Origin: Chitinophaga eiseniae
GTDB lineage: Bacteria; Bacteroidota; Bacteroidia; Chitinophagales; Chitinophagaceae
DNA length: 64,000 nt
Reading direction: 5' to 3'
Assembly: GCF_012641265.1 (NCBI RefSeq)
Contig: NZ_JABAHZ010000003.1
Coordinates: forward strand, 767,057 to 831,056
The position numbers were made by a program, and so were the translations under genes. Below the pieces are notes generated by a model. The model was not told where the DNA came from, searched no databases, and worked only from the letters and a program-made list of their open reading frames with translations. Numbering within the stretch: position 1 is the stretch's first letter; each line of letters starts with the position of its first letter. This document shows, one piece after another, positions 25,409-34,780 of this stretch.

Positions 25409-26425
25409 ATGGCTAAGACTGCGTTAGTCATCAGCGGCGGCGGCTCCAGGACCGCGTTTGCTGTTGGCGCCCTGAAGTATCTGTACACACAACGACCAGC
25501 AATTGAATTCGATATCATCTGCGGGACCGGCACCAGTGCACTCATTGCGCCACTGGCAGCATTAGGAGAAATCGACCTGCTGGAGAAACTCTTTACCAGC
25601 AACAGTACCGCAGACATCGTTAATACCTCTACCCTGATGCAGCGTTTTCCCCACCACAATTCCCTGTATAACGCCACCGCACTAACGCTCAAAATCAATA
25701 ATATTTTTAGCGAAGCAAGATTCCACGCACTGGAACAACTGGATAAAGAGATTTTTGTAACCGGGTACTGCCTGCAAACCAATCGCACCACCTACTTTTC
25801 GCCACGTAGCAGGAATACAGTACAAAAGGATTACGACGTCGTAACGCTCCATGATAACAACTCTTTCCGTGAAGCGGTACTGGCTTCTATCAGTATGCCG
25901 GTGTTTATGCCACCGGTAGCAGTAGCCTCGCTACCTGATCATGTACAGCAATTCACCAATGGCGGCGGTGAGTACTACAATCCTATTAAACTGGCTATCG
26001 ATAAAGGTGCTACTACTATATATGCTATCCTCCTTACTCCGGCCGATCCCGAAGAAGATGGGATCGAATTTAAAAGCCTGCTTGATGTATTGGAAAAGCA
26101 GATAGATATCCATACCAACGGAATGTCGCCCACCGATCTGAAAATGACGCAATTTTTTAATGAAGCCATCACCTACCTCGATGCGGTAAAAGAAAATATG
26201 AAACAAGCCGGCATTCCTGCACCTGCGGTAAATAACTACTTTGACCTGCCGGCCAATAACCCGTTCCGCGATAAGAAAGTGATTAACCTGCATATTATCC
26301 GTCCGAAAGCGGCACTGCGGGTACAATTGGGGGGATTGGAATTTATACCGGAAGAAATGAAGATGATGATGAAAAATGGGGAGGAAACGGCAGCCGAAAT
26401 CCTGGAAAAAAAAGGGATGCAGTGA
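25409..26425 (+). CDS. Patatin-like protein with apparently lost catalytic residues
   Basis: The 338-residue protein keeps the patatin fold order: LVISGGGSRTAFAVGALKYL (oxyanion-loop region, residues 7-26), FDIICGTGTSALIAPLAALGEIDLLEKL (nucleophile elbow), and FTNGGGEYYNPIKLAIDKGA (catalytic-Asp region). In active relatives the elbow reads GTSTGAL and the Asp region DGG. Here the elbow is GTGTSAL (Gly41 where the nucleophile Ser should be) and the Asp is Asn184. The oxyanion GGGxxG is GGGSRT. It is thus probably a pseudo-phospholipase with a binding or regulatory role. The frame is intact, with no sign of decay. It follows DinB on the same strand. Confidence 0.85.
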   Translation: MAKTALVISGGGSRTAFAVGALKYLYTQRPAIEFDIICGTGTSALIAPLAALGEIDLLEKLFTSNSTADIVNTSTLMQRFPHHNSLYNATALTLKINNIFSEARFHALEQLDKEIFVTGYCLQTNRTTYFSPRSRNTVQKDYDVVTLHDNNSFREAVLASISMPVFMPPVAVASLPDHVQQFTNGGGEYYNPIKLAIDKGATTIYAILLTPADPEEDGIEFKSLLDVLEKQIDIHTNGMSPTDLKMTQFFNEAITYLDAVKENMKQAGIPAPAVNNYFDLPANNPFRDKKVINLHIIRPKAALRVQLGGLEFIPEEMKMMMKNGEETAAEILEKKGMQ

Positions 26426-26441
26426 GCACTCACTACATCCC
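26414..26441 (-). terminator. Terminator of the M1 peptidase gene, overlapping the patatin-like gene end
   Basis: Arms 26414-26426 and 26429-26441 pair over 12 of 13 bases (GGGATG...CATCCC core). On the minus strand it is followed by a run of eight T, just after the M1 stop. It includes the stop codon of the convergent patatin-like gene. Confidence 0.7.
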
Positions 26442-26450
26442 ATAGATTAT

Positions 26451-28349
26451 TTAAGAAACTGCTTTGTTATTGCTTCTGTCTACATCAGCCATACGCTGAC
26501 TGGGATCAATTTCCAACTCCTTAATATTTGATAAAGGTATATCCAGTTCTACTTCGTACGTAGTGTTTGTCCAGTACCAAACGTTATCGACTATACGTTT
26601 AATAACAGGATTTTCATTTGGTTTTTCGCCATACATGATAGACAATGGAATATAGTGCAGTACTTTATTTCCGCTCTTATCTGTTACCAGGAAATCTACC
26701 GGCATTGGCATCAGCCCAATCCTGCGCAGGCGAACAACAGTTTTGTTCCCTTTTTCATATACGCTGTCGATACCGTAATCGATATGCTTCACAGCGTTGA
26801 TAAAGTATTGTTTGTACCAATCCAACGCAATACCGCTCTCCTTCTCCATTACCCGGATAAAGTCGTTGGCATTGGGATGTTTAAAGCGCCATTCCTTGTA
26901 GTAACGCAGTAATCCGGCATCGCGATTGGCAGCTCCGATCACATATCCCAGCTGTTCGAGGAATACGGCGCCCTTGGAATACGCCGTGAGGCTATATCCG
27001 TAGTTGGTGTTGTAGTGATCGGAATGTGTAGTAGCCGGTTCTTCAAAAGGACTTCTGGCCAGTGCGAAATAGCCTGCATATGCATCTTCCTGGGCATTGG
27101 CATCTTTCAGTGAATCGATGGTATTATGAATCACATTATTTTCTGCAAAGGTGGTAAATCCTTCGTCCATCCATGGATACAGGCTTTCATTGGTAGCCAG
27201 CATTCCCTGGTACCAGCTGTGCATCCATTCATGCATAGCCACTCCATATAAGCCATCCATTTTACCATTACCCATAATCAGCGTAGCCATGGGGTATTCC
27301 ATACCGCCATCACCGCCTTGAATGAAAGAGTACTGCTCATACGGATAAGGGCCATAATGTGCTTTGATGTAAGCATAGGCAGCAGGAATCATCTTTGCCA
27401 GCTGAGGCCACGTATTATGGGTATGTTCATTATCGATATAGAAGAAATGAGCCGTAAATCCATCTACCCGCTGGGTAATGTGCTTATAGTCGGGATCGGC
27501 CGCCCATACAAAGTCGTGTACATTAGGCGCTACAAAGTGCCAGGTAAGCGTGTTGCCAGCTGGCCTGTTTACTTTAGTACCGGGCTTTTCATAGCCATAG
27601 CCAATCTGTTCTGGATTTTGCAGGTAGCCGGTTCCAGCCAGTACATATTTTTTATCGATGTTAATTTTCACATCATAATCACCCCATACGCCGTAGAATT
27701 CACGGGCAATATAAGGCGTAGCATGCCAGCCCTCGTAGTCGTATTCGCACATTTTAGGATACCACTGGGCCATGGAAAAATCCACACCTTCGGAGTTATT
27801 GCGGCCACTACGGCGAATTTGCACGGGCACCTGTGTTTCAAACTCCATATCAAATTCTACTTTGGAATTAGGCAGGATAGGTTTATCCAATGGTACCTCG
27901 AGGATAGTTTCCACTACTTTGAAATCCTGCGGCTTTCCATCGCGTTTCAGTGAAATCACTTTCTGGTAGCCTATTTCATCGGGCTTCAGCTTGGAAATAC
28001 GATCACGTACGCGGTTGTCCCAGTCGCGGCGTTCATTGCCATTACGGTCTTTTCCCACTACTATTTTTCCCAGCTCACGGCTGCGGACATCCATCATACT
28101 ATTGGGTTGAAATGCGTTCCAGTACAGGTGATAGAACACTTTCTTCAGGGTATCGGGAGAGTTGTTGTAGTATTCGAGATGCTGCTTTCCCTTGAATTGA
28201 TTCGCTGCTGCGTCTACCTTTACATCCATGGAGTACTTCACTCTCTGTTGCCAGCGATCTGACTGTGCATTTACTTGTAGCCAACTGCCTGCCAGCATGG
28301 CAATAGCCAGGCAGCCACCTGTTGTAACCCGATACTTCATTCTTTTCAC
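26451..28349 (-). CDS. M1 family metallopeptidase (secreted aminopeptidase)
   Basis: The 632-residue protein has a signal peptide (cleavage near LQVNAQ). The gluzincin fold shows GDGGMEYPMATL (GxMEN-like exopeptidase motif), the zinc site HEWMH at about residue 370 and the downstream third ligand Glu in WMDEGFTTFAEN. It should remove N-terminal residues from peptides in the periplasm or outside the cell, for peptide nutrition. Length is normal for the short Bacteroidota M1 group. It ends 26 bases from the convergent patatin-like gene. Confidence 0.92.
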   Translation of the reverse strand: MKRMKYRVTTGGCLAIAMLAGSWLQVNAQSDRWQQRVKYSMDVKVDAAANQFKGKQHLEYYNNSPDTLKKVFYHLYWNAFQPNSMMDVRSRELGKIVVGKDRNGNERRDWDNRVRDRISKLKPDEIGYQKVISLKRDGKPQDFKVVETILEVPLDKPILPNSKVEFDMEFETQVPVQIRRSGRNNSEGVDFSMAQWYPKMCEYDYEGWHATPYIAREFYGVWGDYDVKINIDKKYVLAGTGYLQNPEQIGYGYEKPGTKVNRPAGNTLTWHFVAPNVHDFVWAADPDYKHITQRVDGFTAHFFYIDNEHTHNTWPQLAKMIPAAYAYIKAHYGPYPYEQYSFIQGGDGGMEYPMATLIMGNGKMDGLYGVAMHEWMHSWYQGMLATNESLYPWMDEGFTTFAENNVIHNTIDSLKDANAQEDAYAGYFALARSPFEEPATTHSDHYNTNYGYSLTAYSKGAVFLEQLGYVIGAANRDAGLLRYYKEWRFKHPNANDFIRVMEKESGIALDWYKQYFINAVKHIDYGIDSVYEKGNKTVVRLRRIGLMPMPVDFLVTDKSGNKVLHYIPLSIMYGEKPNENPVIKRIVDNVWYWTNTTYEVELDIPLSNIKELEIDPSQRMADVDRSNNKAVS

Positions 28350-28425
28350 GTTTGATTAAAGAGCTAAAATAAACATCATTTGCGGAATTTGATGTACCGT
28401 TCGTGGGTTATTTCAGCACAGGAGC

Positions 28426-29487
28426 TCAGCTGAAACTGTTGAGGGTAAGCCCCAGAAAGTCGGCATATTGCCTGGCCGCCGGTTCAAACGCTTTAAGCAG
28501 TGCTTTTCCGGCTTTAAACAATTCCGTGGTGATGGTCACGGAATCCTTTTTCAGCGTACGTTTCCACGTACCTATCACCTGTCCGTTGTGGACCATAATG
28601 GGATTAAAAATGCCGTTGTTCGTCATTACCTTGCTGGTAAACCGACTATCTATCAGGGTGCTGCGGTCTTTATATCCTATAAAATATTCATCGAAAGCAG
28701 GTAACAGGAGATGGGTATCCGTTTCGGTCACTTTCTTCGCCGGGGCCATCCAGTAAGTGGTTTCGTGGATTTCCTGCGACCGAAGGGAGGATTGAACGCC
28801 CTGCAAACCGGTTTTGGCATCGGCAACGGATATTCCGGCCCACTGTGCAAAATCATGGACCGTAGCAGGGCCGTGGCTGGTAAAATAGCGGCCAGCCAGT
28901 TTATGCAGGGCCTCTTCCCGCTGTAATGGGGTATTGTTGGGTACCCATTCGTGCAACAGGGTATAAGTAGATTGCTTTCCCCGCAGGGGGCCATTGCAGA
29001 TAATGCGTTCCACGGAAGCATGGTAAATGATATGATTCATGCGGTTTTCCGAGGTATCAATCCCATTTTTCTGTAGCAGGTCTGTCAGCTCCTTACGGGT
29101 ATGGTGGTTGCCGTTTTTCAGGGCTTTGGTGATCAGCTGATTGGTTTTGGCCAGCCCGGCCTCATCCAGTCCCAGTTTCCGTTGCATGCTGCTCATTTTT
29201 GCTTTTACGTTGGGCGCTATGAGTTGCAGCATCCAATGAATATCTTCGGCTGCTACCAGGTGTAAGGTGCCACGAAAAACGGTGGTGCGGACAATGGATT
29301 TATCCAGGATGGCCTGTTCCACCTGCGTTTCCCGGCATCCTGGCAAACGGGCGCCTATGCCCCATTTGCTGCTCGCATATTCCTGCGACTGCATGGCGCC
29401 AAAGAAGGACACTATTTCCCGGGGAGTTTTAAAAGCGGTTTTAATGAGTTGCTGGTGCCGCAGGCGCTGTGCAGGAATACTGGTCAT
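28426..29487 (-). CDS. Winged-helix DNA-binding protein of the AlkZ-like (HTH_42) family
   Basis: The protein (353 residues from ATG 29487, MTSIPAQRLRHQQLI) belongs to the HTH_42 superfamily that includes AlkZ and YcaQ DNA glycosylases. The QxQ-type catalytic motif is in FGAMQSQEYASSKWGIGAR near residue 35. Several winged-helix repeats follow, and the C-terminal LLPAFDEYFIGYKDR is typical. Close relatives unhook interstrand crosslinks or excise alkylated bases; activity is not proven here. An upstream ATG at 29520 is possible but adds non-family residues. It lies 80 bases after the rsmI stop. Confidence 0.82.
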   Translation of the reverse strand: MTSIPAQRLRHQQLIKTAFKTPREIVSFFGAMQSQEYASSKWGIGARLPGCRETQVEQAILDKSIVRTTVFRGTLHLVAAEDIHWMLQLIAPNVKAKMSSMQRKLGLDEAGLAKTNQLITKALKNGNHHTRKELTDLLQKNGIDTSENRMNHIIYHASVERIICNGPLRGKQSTYTLLHEWVPNNTPLQREEALHKLAGRYFTSHGPATVHDFAQWAGISVADAKTGLQGVQSSLRSQEIHETTYWMAPAKKVTETDTHLLLPAFDEYFIGYKDRSTLIDSRFTSKVMTNNGIFNPIMVHNGQVIGTWKRTLKKDSVTITTELFKAGKALLKAFEPAARQYADFLGLTLNSFS

Positions 29488-29560
29488 GTGCATGGATAGC
29501 TGTTTTGTTATACAAAGCAACGATAGGGCTATGACAACAGTATGTCAGCTGCCGAAAAAA

Positions 29561-30229
29561 TTATTCTTTGCCCTGTACCACCACTACTATTTCGCCTTTC
29601 ACGCCCTTTTCCGCGAAGTAGTCGTGCACTTCCTGAAGGGTACCACGTTTATTTTCCTCGAACATTTTGGTCAGCTCGCGGCTAACGCAGCAGGGGCGAT
29701 CCGGCCCGAAGTACTGGATCAGGTCGGAGAGGGTTCTGACCAATCGCATGGGCGATTCATAGAAAACGATGGTCCGTTCTTCTGTGGCCAGTTGGGTAAA
29801 CAAGGTATGGCGGCCTTTTTTCAGGGGAAGAAATCCTTCAAAGGCAAAGCGGTTCATGGGAATACCGCTGTTGACCAGCGCGGGTACAAAAGCGGTGGCG
29901 CCGGGCAGGCATTCTACCGGTACGCCGGCACGACTGCATTCCCTGACCAATAAAAAGCCCGGATCGGAAATACCCGGAGTACCGGCATCTGTGAGCATAG
30001 CCATCGTTTTACCTCCCTGCAGCTGTTGCAGGAGATGTTGTACTATTTTATGCTCATTATGCTGGTGGTAGGACGTTACCGGCTTATTGATCTGGTAGTG
30101 CCGGAGCAGTACACTGGAAGTGCGGGTATCTTCCGCGAGGATCAGGTCTGCTTCCTCCAGCACTTTTACGGCCCGATAGGTGATATCGGCCAGATTGCCA
30201 ATGGGAGATGGAACGAGATATAATTTCAT
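29561..30229 (-). CDS. rsmI: 16S rRNA (cytidine1402-2'-O)-methyltransferase
   Basis: The protein (222 residues) begins MKLYLVPSPIGNLADITYRAVKVLEEADLILAEDTRTS, the RsmI/YraL signature. It has the tetrapyrrole-methylase SAM folds (MLTDAGTPGISDPG; EGFLPLKKG; VFYESPMRL). It methylates the ribose of C1402 in 16S rRNA, near the ribosomal P site. The frame is open to 30289, but those 20 extra residues come from the palindrome at 30261-30344, so ATG 30229 is the start. Confidence 0.93.
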   Translation of the reverse strand: MKLYLVPSPIGNLADITYRAVKVLEEADLILAEDTRTSSVLLRHYQINKPVTSYHQHNEHKIVQHLLQQLQGGKTMAMLTDAGTPGISDPGFLLVRECSRAGVPVECLPGATAFVPALVNSGIPMNRFAFEGFLPLKKGRHTLFTQLATEERTIVFYESPMRLVRTLSDLIQYFGPDRPCCVSRELTKMFEENKRGTLQEVHDYFAEKGVKGEIVVVVQGKE

Positions 30230-30260
30230 AATTGAATTACAAAGTAAAGGAAGAATTTCA

Positions 30261-30344
30261 CGCAAAGAGGCAAAGAAGCAAAGCCGCAAAGATTTTCTTA
30301 ATATTTTATATTCCTTTGCGGCTTTGTTTCTTTGCCTCTTTGCG
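30261..30344. repeat. Long palindromic element E
   Basis: Arms 30261-30291 and 30314-30344 pair over 30 of 31 bases around a 22-base loop. The arm is a run of CGCAAAGAGGCAAAGAAGC-like units. It lies between purS and rsmI, both on the minus strand, and it creates spurious open frames on both strands. Confidence 0.85.
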
Positions 30345-30374
30345 GGAAACGCCTCTTTTACGCGGCGTAACTAA

Positions 30375-30620
30375 TTATTGTATATGTACTTCAAAAGATT
30401 CCATTACCTGGTTTGCCAACAGCTTCTGGCAAGCATTTTCAGCGATCTGCCTTGCTTCTTCCTGGCTGGCGGCTTCAATTTGCAGGGTAATGTGTTTACC
30501 AATACGTACATCTTGTACCTGGCCCAGGCCGAGGTTCTTGAGACCACTCATTACCGCTTTACCTTGCGGGTCTAATAATTCTTTCAGTGGCATCACATTG
30601 ATATGTGCAGTAAAAGTCAT
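30375..30620 (-). CDS. purS: Phosphoribosylformylglycinamidine synthase subunit PurS
   Basis: The 81-residue protein matches the small PurS subunit (TFTAHINVMPLKELLDPQGKAVMSGLKNLG; VQDVRIGKHITLQIEA). PurS bridges PurL and PurQ to channel ammonia in purine synthesis. purL and purQ are not in the window. A TAnnTTTG box lies 19 bases upstream. It has the usual family length. Confidence 0.93.
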   Translation of the reverse strand: MTFTAHINVMPLKELLDPQGKAVMSGLKNLGLGQVQDVRIGKHITLQIEAASQEEARQIAENACQKLLANQVMESFEVHIQ

Positions 30621-30639
30621 TGTACTAGAAATTTTGCCG

Positions 30640-30647
30640 CAAACCTA
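30640..30647 (-). promoter_or_regulatory. -7 promoter box of purS
   Basis: Minus-strand TAGGTTTG matches TAnnTTTG exactly, 19 bases before the purS ATG, within the 46-base gap after pssA. Confidence 0.5.
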
Positions 30648-30666
30648 CATCAAAAAATCCAAAATG

Positions 30667-31434
30667 TTAAACCGCTTGTATTTTAGGCGGTGCCACAACG
30701 GATAATATCACGTAACAAATAAATACAAATGGTACGGCGGCAAACCGCAGGAAAGGTATGCTCACAACGGTTAAACCGATTAAAAGGAAGCGGGGCCAGT
30801 TGTCGGCCAGCGACTTACTTTTAAATTTCAGGCTGATCATGGGAATTTCCGCCACCATCAGGTAGCAGAGCAGGGCGATGGTAATATATAACACCCAGAT
30901 ATTCTGGAACCAGTGGGCCAGGTTAAAGGGATTAAATAAGAGGATCAGGGGAAAAGAGGCCACCAGTATGGCCACCGCCGGAGTAGGCACGCCGATAAAG
31001 TTTTCCGACTGCCGGGTATCTATATTGAATTTAGCCAGGCGATAAGCGGCAAAACAGGGCACCAGTAAAGCCGGAGCCAGGTTAATGATCGATACATCAA
31101 ACACATCGGGTTGCTGGAAATAGGCGCTGCGCAATAAACGGTACAGCATCATGCCGGGTACTACTCCGAAAGTAACAACGTCTGCCAGTGAATCCAGCTC
31201 CTTTCCCATAGGCCCGGATACCCGGAGGAGGCGGGCCACCATCCCGTCAAAAAAGTCGAAAATACCAGCGATCAGCACCAGGGCTGAAGCCCAGTAAACC
31301 GGTTCGGGGCTGATAATCGTATAGTCTGCTCCGTTAATTTCCGCGCGATACTCCGGCGCATGTAAAATGCAGATAATCGCCAGCGCTCCGCAAAAGAGGT
31401 TACATAGGGTAAGAATATTGGGTAGTTGTTTCAT
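30667..31434 (-). CDS. pssA: CDP-diacylglycerol-serine O-phosphatidyltransferase
   Basis: The 255-residue integral membrane protein carries the full CDP-alcohol phosphatidyltransferase motif, DFFDGMVARLLR ... GKELDSLADV (D-x2-DG-x2-AR-x8-G-x3-D-x3-D), near residues 60-85. About eight hydrophobic segments are visible. It makes phosphatidylserine, the precursor of phosphatidylethanolamine. It is followed at 46 bases by purS, on the same strand. Confidence 0.9.
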   Translation of the reverse strand: MKQLPNILTLCNLFCGALAIICILHAPEYRAEINGADYTIISPEPVYWASALVLIAGIFDFFDGMVARLLRVSGPMGKELDSLADVVTFGVVPGMMLYRLLRSAYFQQPDVFDVSIINLAPALLVPCFAAYRLAKFNIDTRQSENFIGVPTPAVAILVASFPLILLFNPFNLAHWFQNIWVLYITIALLCYLMVAEIPMISLKFKSKSLADNWPRFLLIGLTVVSIPFLRFAAVPFVFICYVILSVVAPPKIQAV

Positions 31435-31560
31435 CTAATCGATTTATGGCATGCAAAGTACGAATTACGGGATTTGTGAGGAGATCGCGAACATAAATAT
31501 TTTCTGTTCAACAGCTCTCCTTACAAATCCCGTAAAATACATGCGGCATACCGGGGTATG

Positions 31561-32853
31561 CTATTTCTTCATCAGGGCTTCTATTTCATCGGCCGTGATA
31601 GGAATATGCTTCATCAGGTCTACATTGCCTTCGGCAGTAAGCCAGATATTATTTTCGATGCGGATACCCAATTGTTCTTCTTCAATATAAATACCTGGTT
31701 CTATGGTCATTACCGCACCTTCCGGGATAGGTTGGTACATGGAAGGCCCCAGATCATGTACATCCACGCCGAGGTGGTGGGAGATGCCATGGTACAGGTA
31801 TTTGCGGTAAGCCGGTGTTTCAGGATCCTGGTTTTTCACCTGTTCTTCCGTGAGTAAGCCCAGTTTAATAAATTCCTTAGTAGCTTCCTCTCCTACCATT
31901 TCATGGTATTTGGCAATGGTAATACCCGGGCGCAGGATGGATTTGGCGTAGTTATGCAGGTGTAAACAGGCATCGTAAACCTGGCGCTGACGGGGGCTGA
32001 ATTTACCGTTAACCGGTATGGAGCGGGTCAGGTCCGCATTGTAACCACCGTATTCGGCGCCGAAGTCCATCAGGATTACTTCTCCATCTTTACATTCCTG
32101 GTTATTGGCTACATAGTGGAGTGTACGGGCACGATCACCGGAGGCGATAATAGAGCCATATGCCTCACCAGCAGAGCGGTTGCGCAGGAATTCATGCATA
32201 ATTTCGGCGTGAATTTCATGTTCCCATACACCTGGTTGAATGAATTTCAGCAGGCGTTCGAACGTTTTCCCGGTGATATCCATCGCTACCTGCATCACCT
32301 TAACTTCTTCCGGTGTTTTTACTGCCCGGAGCTGTTTAAAGAGTACTGCTGCGCGGAGGTAGTTATGGAGTGGATAACGCGCTTTCATTTCTTCCGCATA
32401 CCGGTAATCCCTTACTGGTACCAGGTTTGATTTGCGGTTATTTTCATTGGAGTTGAGGTAGATGTTAGCCGCATCGTTAACCCACTGCTGCAACAGGCCG
32501 TCCAGTGCATCCAGCCACACAACAGTAGACATACCGGAAATGGCGTATGCTTCATCTTTGCGCAACCGGTGGCCATCCCACTTTTCCTTTAACTCGTTAG
32601 GGCGCACCAATACCAACACTTCCCGGTATTTGGGATCTGGGTTATCGGGAAACAATACCACCATCGTATCCTCCTGATCAATACCTGTGAGCCAATACAG
32701 ATCTGAGTTCTGCTTAAACTTATACAGGGCGTCACCATTGGTGGGCAGTTCATCATTGGAGTTGATAATAGCTATAGACTGTGGCTGCATTTTAGCCACA
32801 AAACGCTGACGATTCTTCACGAAAAGCTGCGGATCTAAGGGCAAATTCTTCAT
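31561..32853 (-). CDS. pepP: Xaa-Pro aminopeptidase (aminopeptidase P)
   Basis: The protein (430 residues from ATG 32853, MKNLPLDPQLF) has the aminopeptidase-P N-terminal domain (NRQRFVAKM ... YWLTGIDQEDTM) and a pita-bread metallopeptidase domain. The dinuclear metal ligands are in ILMDFGAEYGGYNADLTRS, YHGISHHLGVDVHD, and TIEPGIYIEEEQLGIRIENN. It cleaves N-terminal residues before proline. The start at 32880 would add 9 residues without support. It diverges from pckA across a 325-base region. Confidence 0.92.
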   Translation of the reverse strand: MKNLPLDPQLFVKNRQRFVAKMQPQSIAIINSNDELPTNGDALYKFKQNSDLYWLTGIDQEDTMVVLFPDNPDPKYREVLVLVRPNELKEKWDGHRLRKDEAYAISGMSTVVWLDALDGLLQQWVNDAANIYLNSNENNRKSNLVPVRDYRYAEEMKARYPLHNYLRAAVLFKQLRAVKTPEEVKVMQVAMDITGKTFERLLKFIQPGVWEHEIHAEIMHEFLRNRSAGEAYGSIIASGDRARTLHYVANNQECKDGEVILMDFGAEYGGYNADLTRSIPVNGKFSPRQRQVYDACLHLHNYAKSILRPGITIAKYHEMVGEEATKEFIKLGLLTEEQVKNQDPETPAYRKYLYHGISHHLGVDVHDLGPSMYQPIPEGAVMTIEPGIYIEEEQLGIRIENNIWLTAEGNVDLMKHIPITADEIEALMKK

Positions 32854-33121
32854 ATCTCTTAATTTCAAATGAGGGTTCAAACCTATGTAAAATTTCGGAG
32901 GTAGAAATCATGAAATCATGTCGGATTATCAAATCGGTTAATATCAGAGGGGATAAATGACAAAATCGTACTAATATTTCCTTGCAAATAATTAATGCTA
33001 TATTACCCTGCAAATGGTTTGACAATCCTGCAACGAAACAAACACATATTGAAGATATCGCAACAATTCACCCCGAAACGATAAGTAATTTCTAAATTTC
33101 GATGGTGTAACGCCTATAAAA
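32854..33121. other. Intergenic region between pepP and pckA
   Basis: No gene is supported. It is AT-rich with a short ATCATGAA direct-repeat patch near 32906-32920. The pckA promoter begins at 33122; I see no clear box for pepP. Confidence 0.4.
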
Positions 33122-33151
33122 TTTGACGATATCAAAAAAACCCTAGTTTTG
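33122..33151 (+). promoter_or_regulatory. pckA promoter (-33 TTTG / -7 TAnnTTTG)
   Basis: TTTG at 33122-33125, an 18-base spacer and TAGTTTTG at 33144-33151 match the Bacteroidota promoter consensus in both boxes. The transcription start should be near 33158. This excludes the upstream TTG at 33149 as the pckA start. Confidence 0.65.
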
Positions 33152-33178
33152 CTATTACACCAAAACAATCTTGCTTTT

Positions 33179-34780
33179 ATGCAAATGAGTAGCGTAAGGA
33201 ATCCTGTTGCTGACTTACGGGGACTTGGCATAGAGAACGTATCGAACGTCTATTACCAACTTTCACCCGAAAAACTGGCGGAGCAAACGGTCGCCCGGAA
33301 TCAAGGGGTTTATGCTGACACAGGAGCACTGGCCGTAAACACTGGCGAATATACCGGTCGCTCACCGAAAGACAAATTCATCGTCAAAGACAACATCACA
33401 ACGAACACTGTAAACTGGAACGACTTTAATCAACCTATCTCAGAAGAAAATTTTGATCGTTTATACAGTAGAATAACCCGTTATTTCAGTGGGAAAGATG
33501 TGTGGGTACGTGATTGCTATGCCTGTGCAGATGAAGATTTCCGGATTAACATCAAAGTGATCAGCGAACTTCCCTGGTCCAGCTTATTTGCCTATAACAT
33601 GTTCCTTCGTCCTACGGAAGAAGAACTGGATTATATGCATAACGACTGGACGGTGATCCAGGCCCCCGGCTGTTTAGCAGACCCAGCTACAGACGGCACC
33701 CGCCAGGGTAACTTCTCCGTAGTCAACTTCACCAAAAAGATGATCCTGATTGGTGGTAGCGCCTATACCGGGGAAATTAAAAAAGGCATTTTTACTATCC
33801 TTAATTATGTATTGCCACACAATAAAAATGTGCTGAGCATGCACTGTTCCGCCAACATCGGGGAAGAAGGCGATACCGCCATATTCTTCGGACTGAGTGG
33901 CACCGGTAAAACCACGCTGAGTGCAGATCCTGCCAGGAAACTGATAGGTGACGACGAACATGGATGGACCGCTACCGGCGTCTTTAATTTTGAAGGCGGT
34001 TGTTATGCCAAATGTATTGACCTCTCCGAAGAAAAAGAACCACAGATATTTCATGCGGTAAGAGAAGGAGCATTGCTGGAAAACATCCAGTTCTTCCCTG
34101 GTACCCATACCGTGAACTATGCAGATAAAACCATCACGGAAAACACCCGGGTGTCTTATCCCCTGCATTATATCGACAATGCCCAGGAACCTGCTGTAGG
34201 TGGTATTCCAAAGAACATATTTTTCCTGACCTGCGATGCTTACGGCGTACTACCTCCTATTTCCAGGTTAACTCCCGGACAGGCCATGTACCAGTTTATT
34301 TCCGGGTATACTGCCAAAGTAGCCGGTACAGAAGCGGGTGTAACAGAGCCTAAATCCACTTTCAGCGCCTGTTTTGGTGCACCTTTCCTCCCCTTGCACC
34401 CCGCGCAGTATGCGCAGATGCTGGGAGAAAGAATGCATGAACATAAGGTAAATGTATGGCTGATCAACACTGGTTGGACTGGTGGCGCCTATGGCACCGG
34501 CAATCGTATTAAGCTGAGCTATACCCGTGCTATGATTGCCGCAGCTTTGAGCGGTAAGCTGGATAAGGCTTCCTTCCACGCTCACCCGGTATTTGGCTTT
34601 GCCATTCCCGACAATTGTGAGGGCGTGCCTGCCAATATCCTGGATCCGCGCAATACCTGGGAAAACAAGGCTGCCTATGATGCGCAGCTGAATGACCTGG
34701 CCGGACAGTTTATCCGCAATTTTGAAAAATACGCCGCAGCAGCCGATAAAGAAATACTGGATGCAGCGCCAAAAATTTAA
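33179..34780 (+). CDS. pckA: Phosphoenolpyruvate carboxykinase (ATP)
   Basis: The enzyme (533 residues) converts oxaloacetate plus ATP to PEP and CO2 for gluconeogenesis. Key motifs are the kinase-1a P-loop GLSGTGKTTLSAD, the metal site IGDDEHGW (kinase-2), TGRSPKDKF near the N-terminus, and NTGWTGGAYGTGNRI. The start is ATG 33179 or 33185 (MSSVRNP); a frame-open TTG at 33149 lies inside the promoter. The predicted leader is about 20-27 bases. It is followed by a 238-base region with hairpins before folD. Confidence 0.95.
   Translation: MQMSSVRNPVADLRGLGIENVSNVYYQLSPEKLAEQTVARNQGVYADTGALAVNTGEYTGRSPKDKFIVKDNITTNTVNWNDFNQPISEENFDRLYSRITRYFSGKDVWVRDCYACADEDFRINIKVISELPWSSLFAYNMFLRPTEEELDYMHNDWTVIQAPGCLADPATDGTRQGNFSVVNFTKKMILIGGSAYTGEIKKGIFTILNYVLPHNKNVLSMHCSANIGEEGDTAIFFGLSGTGKTTLSADPARKLIGDDEHGWTATGVFNFEGGCYAKCIDLSEEKEPQIFHAVREGALLENIQFFPGTHTVNYADKTITENTRVSYPLHYIDNAQEPAVGGIPKNIFFLTCDAYGVLPPISRLTPGQAMYQFISGYTAKVAGTEAGVTEPKSTFSACFGAPFLPLHPAQYAQMLGERMHEHKVNVWLINTGWTGGAYGTGNRIKLSYTRAMIAAALSGKLDKASFHAHPVFGFAIPDNCEGVPANILDPRNTWENKAAYDAQLNDLAGQFIRNFEKYAAAADKEILDAAPKI

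Noticed and set aside
30230..30374. Open frames crossing palindrome E on both strands
   Set aside because: They arise from the purine-rich repeats of the palindrome and share no similarity with proteins; the upstream extension of rsmI is the same artefact.
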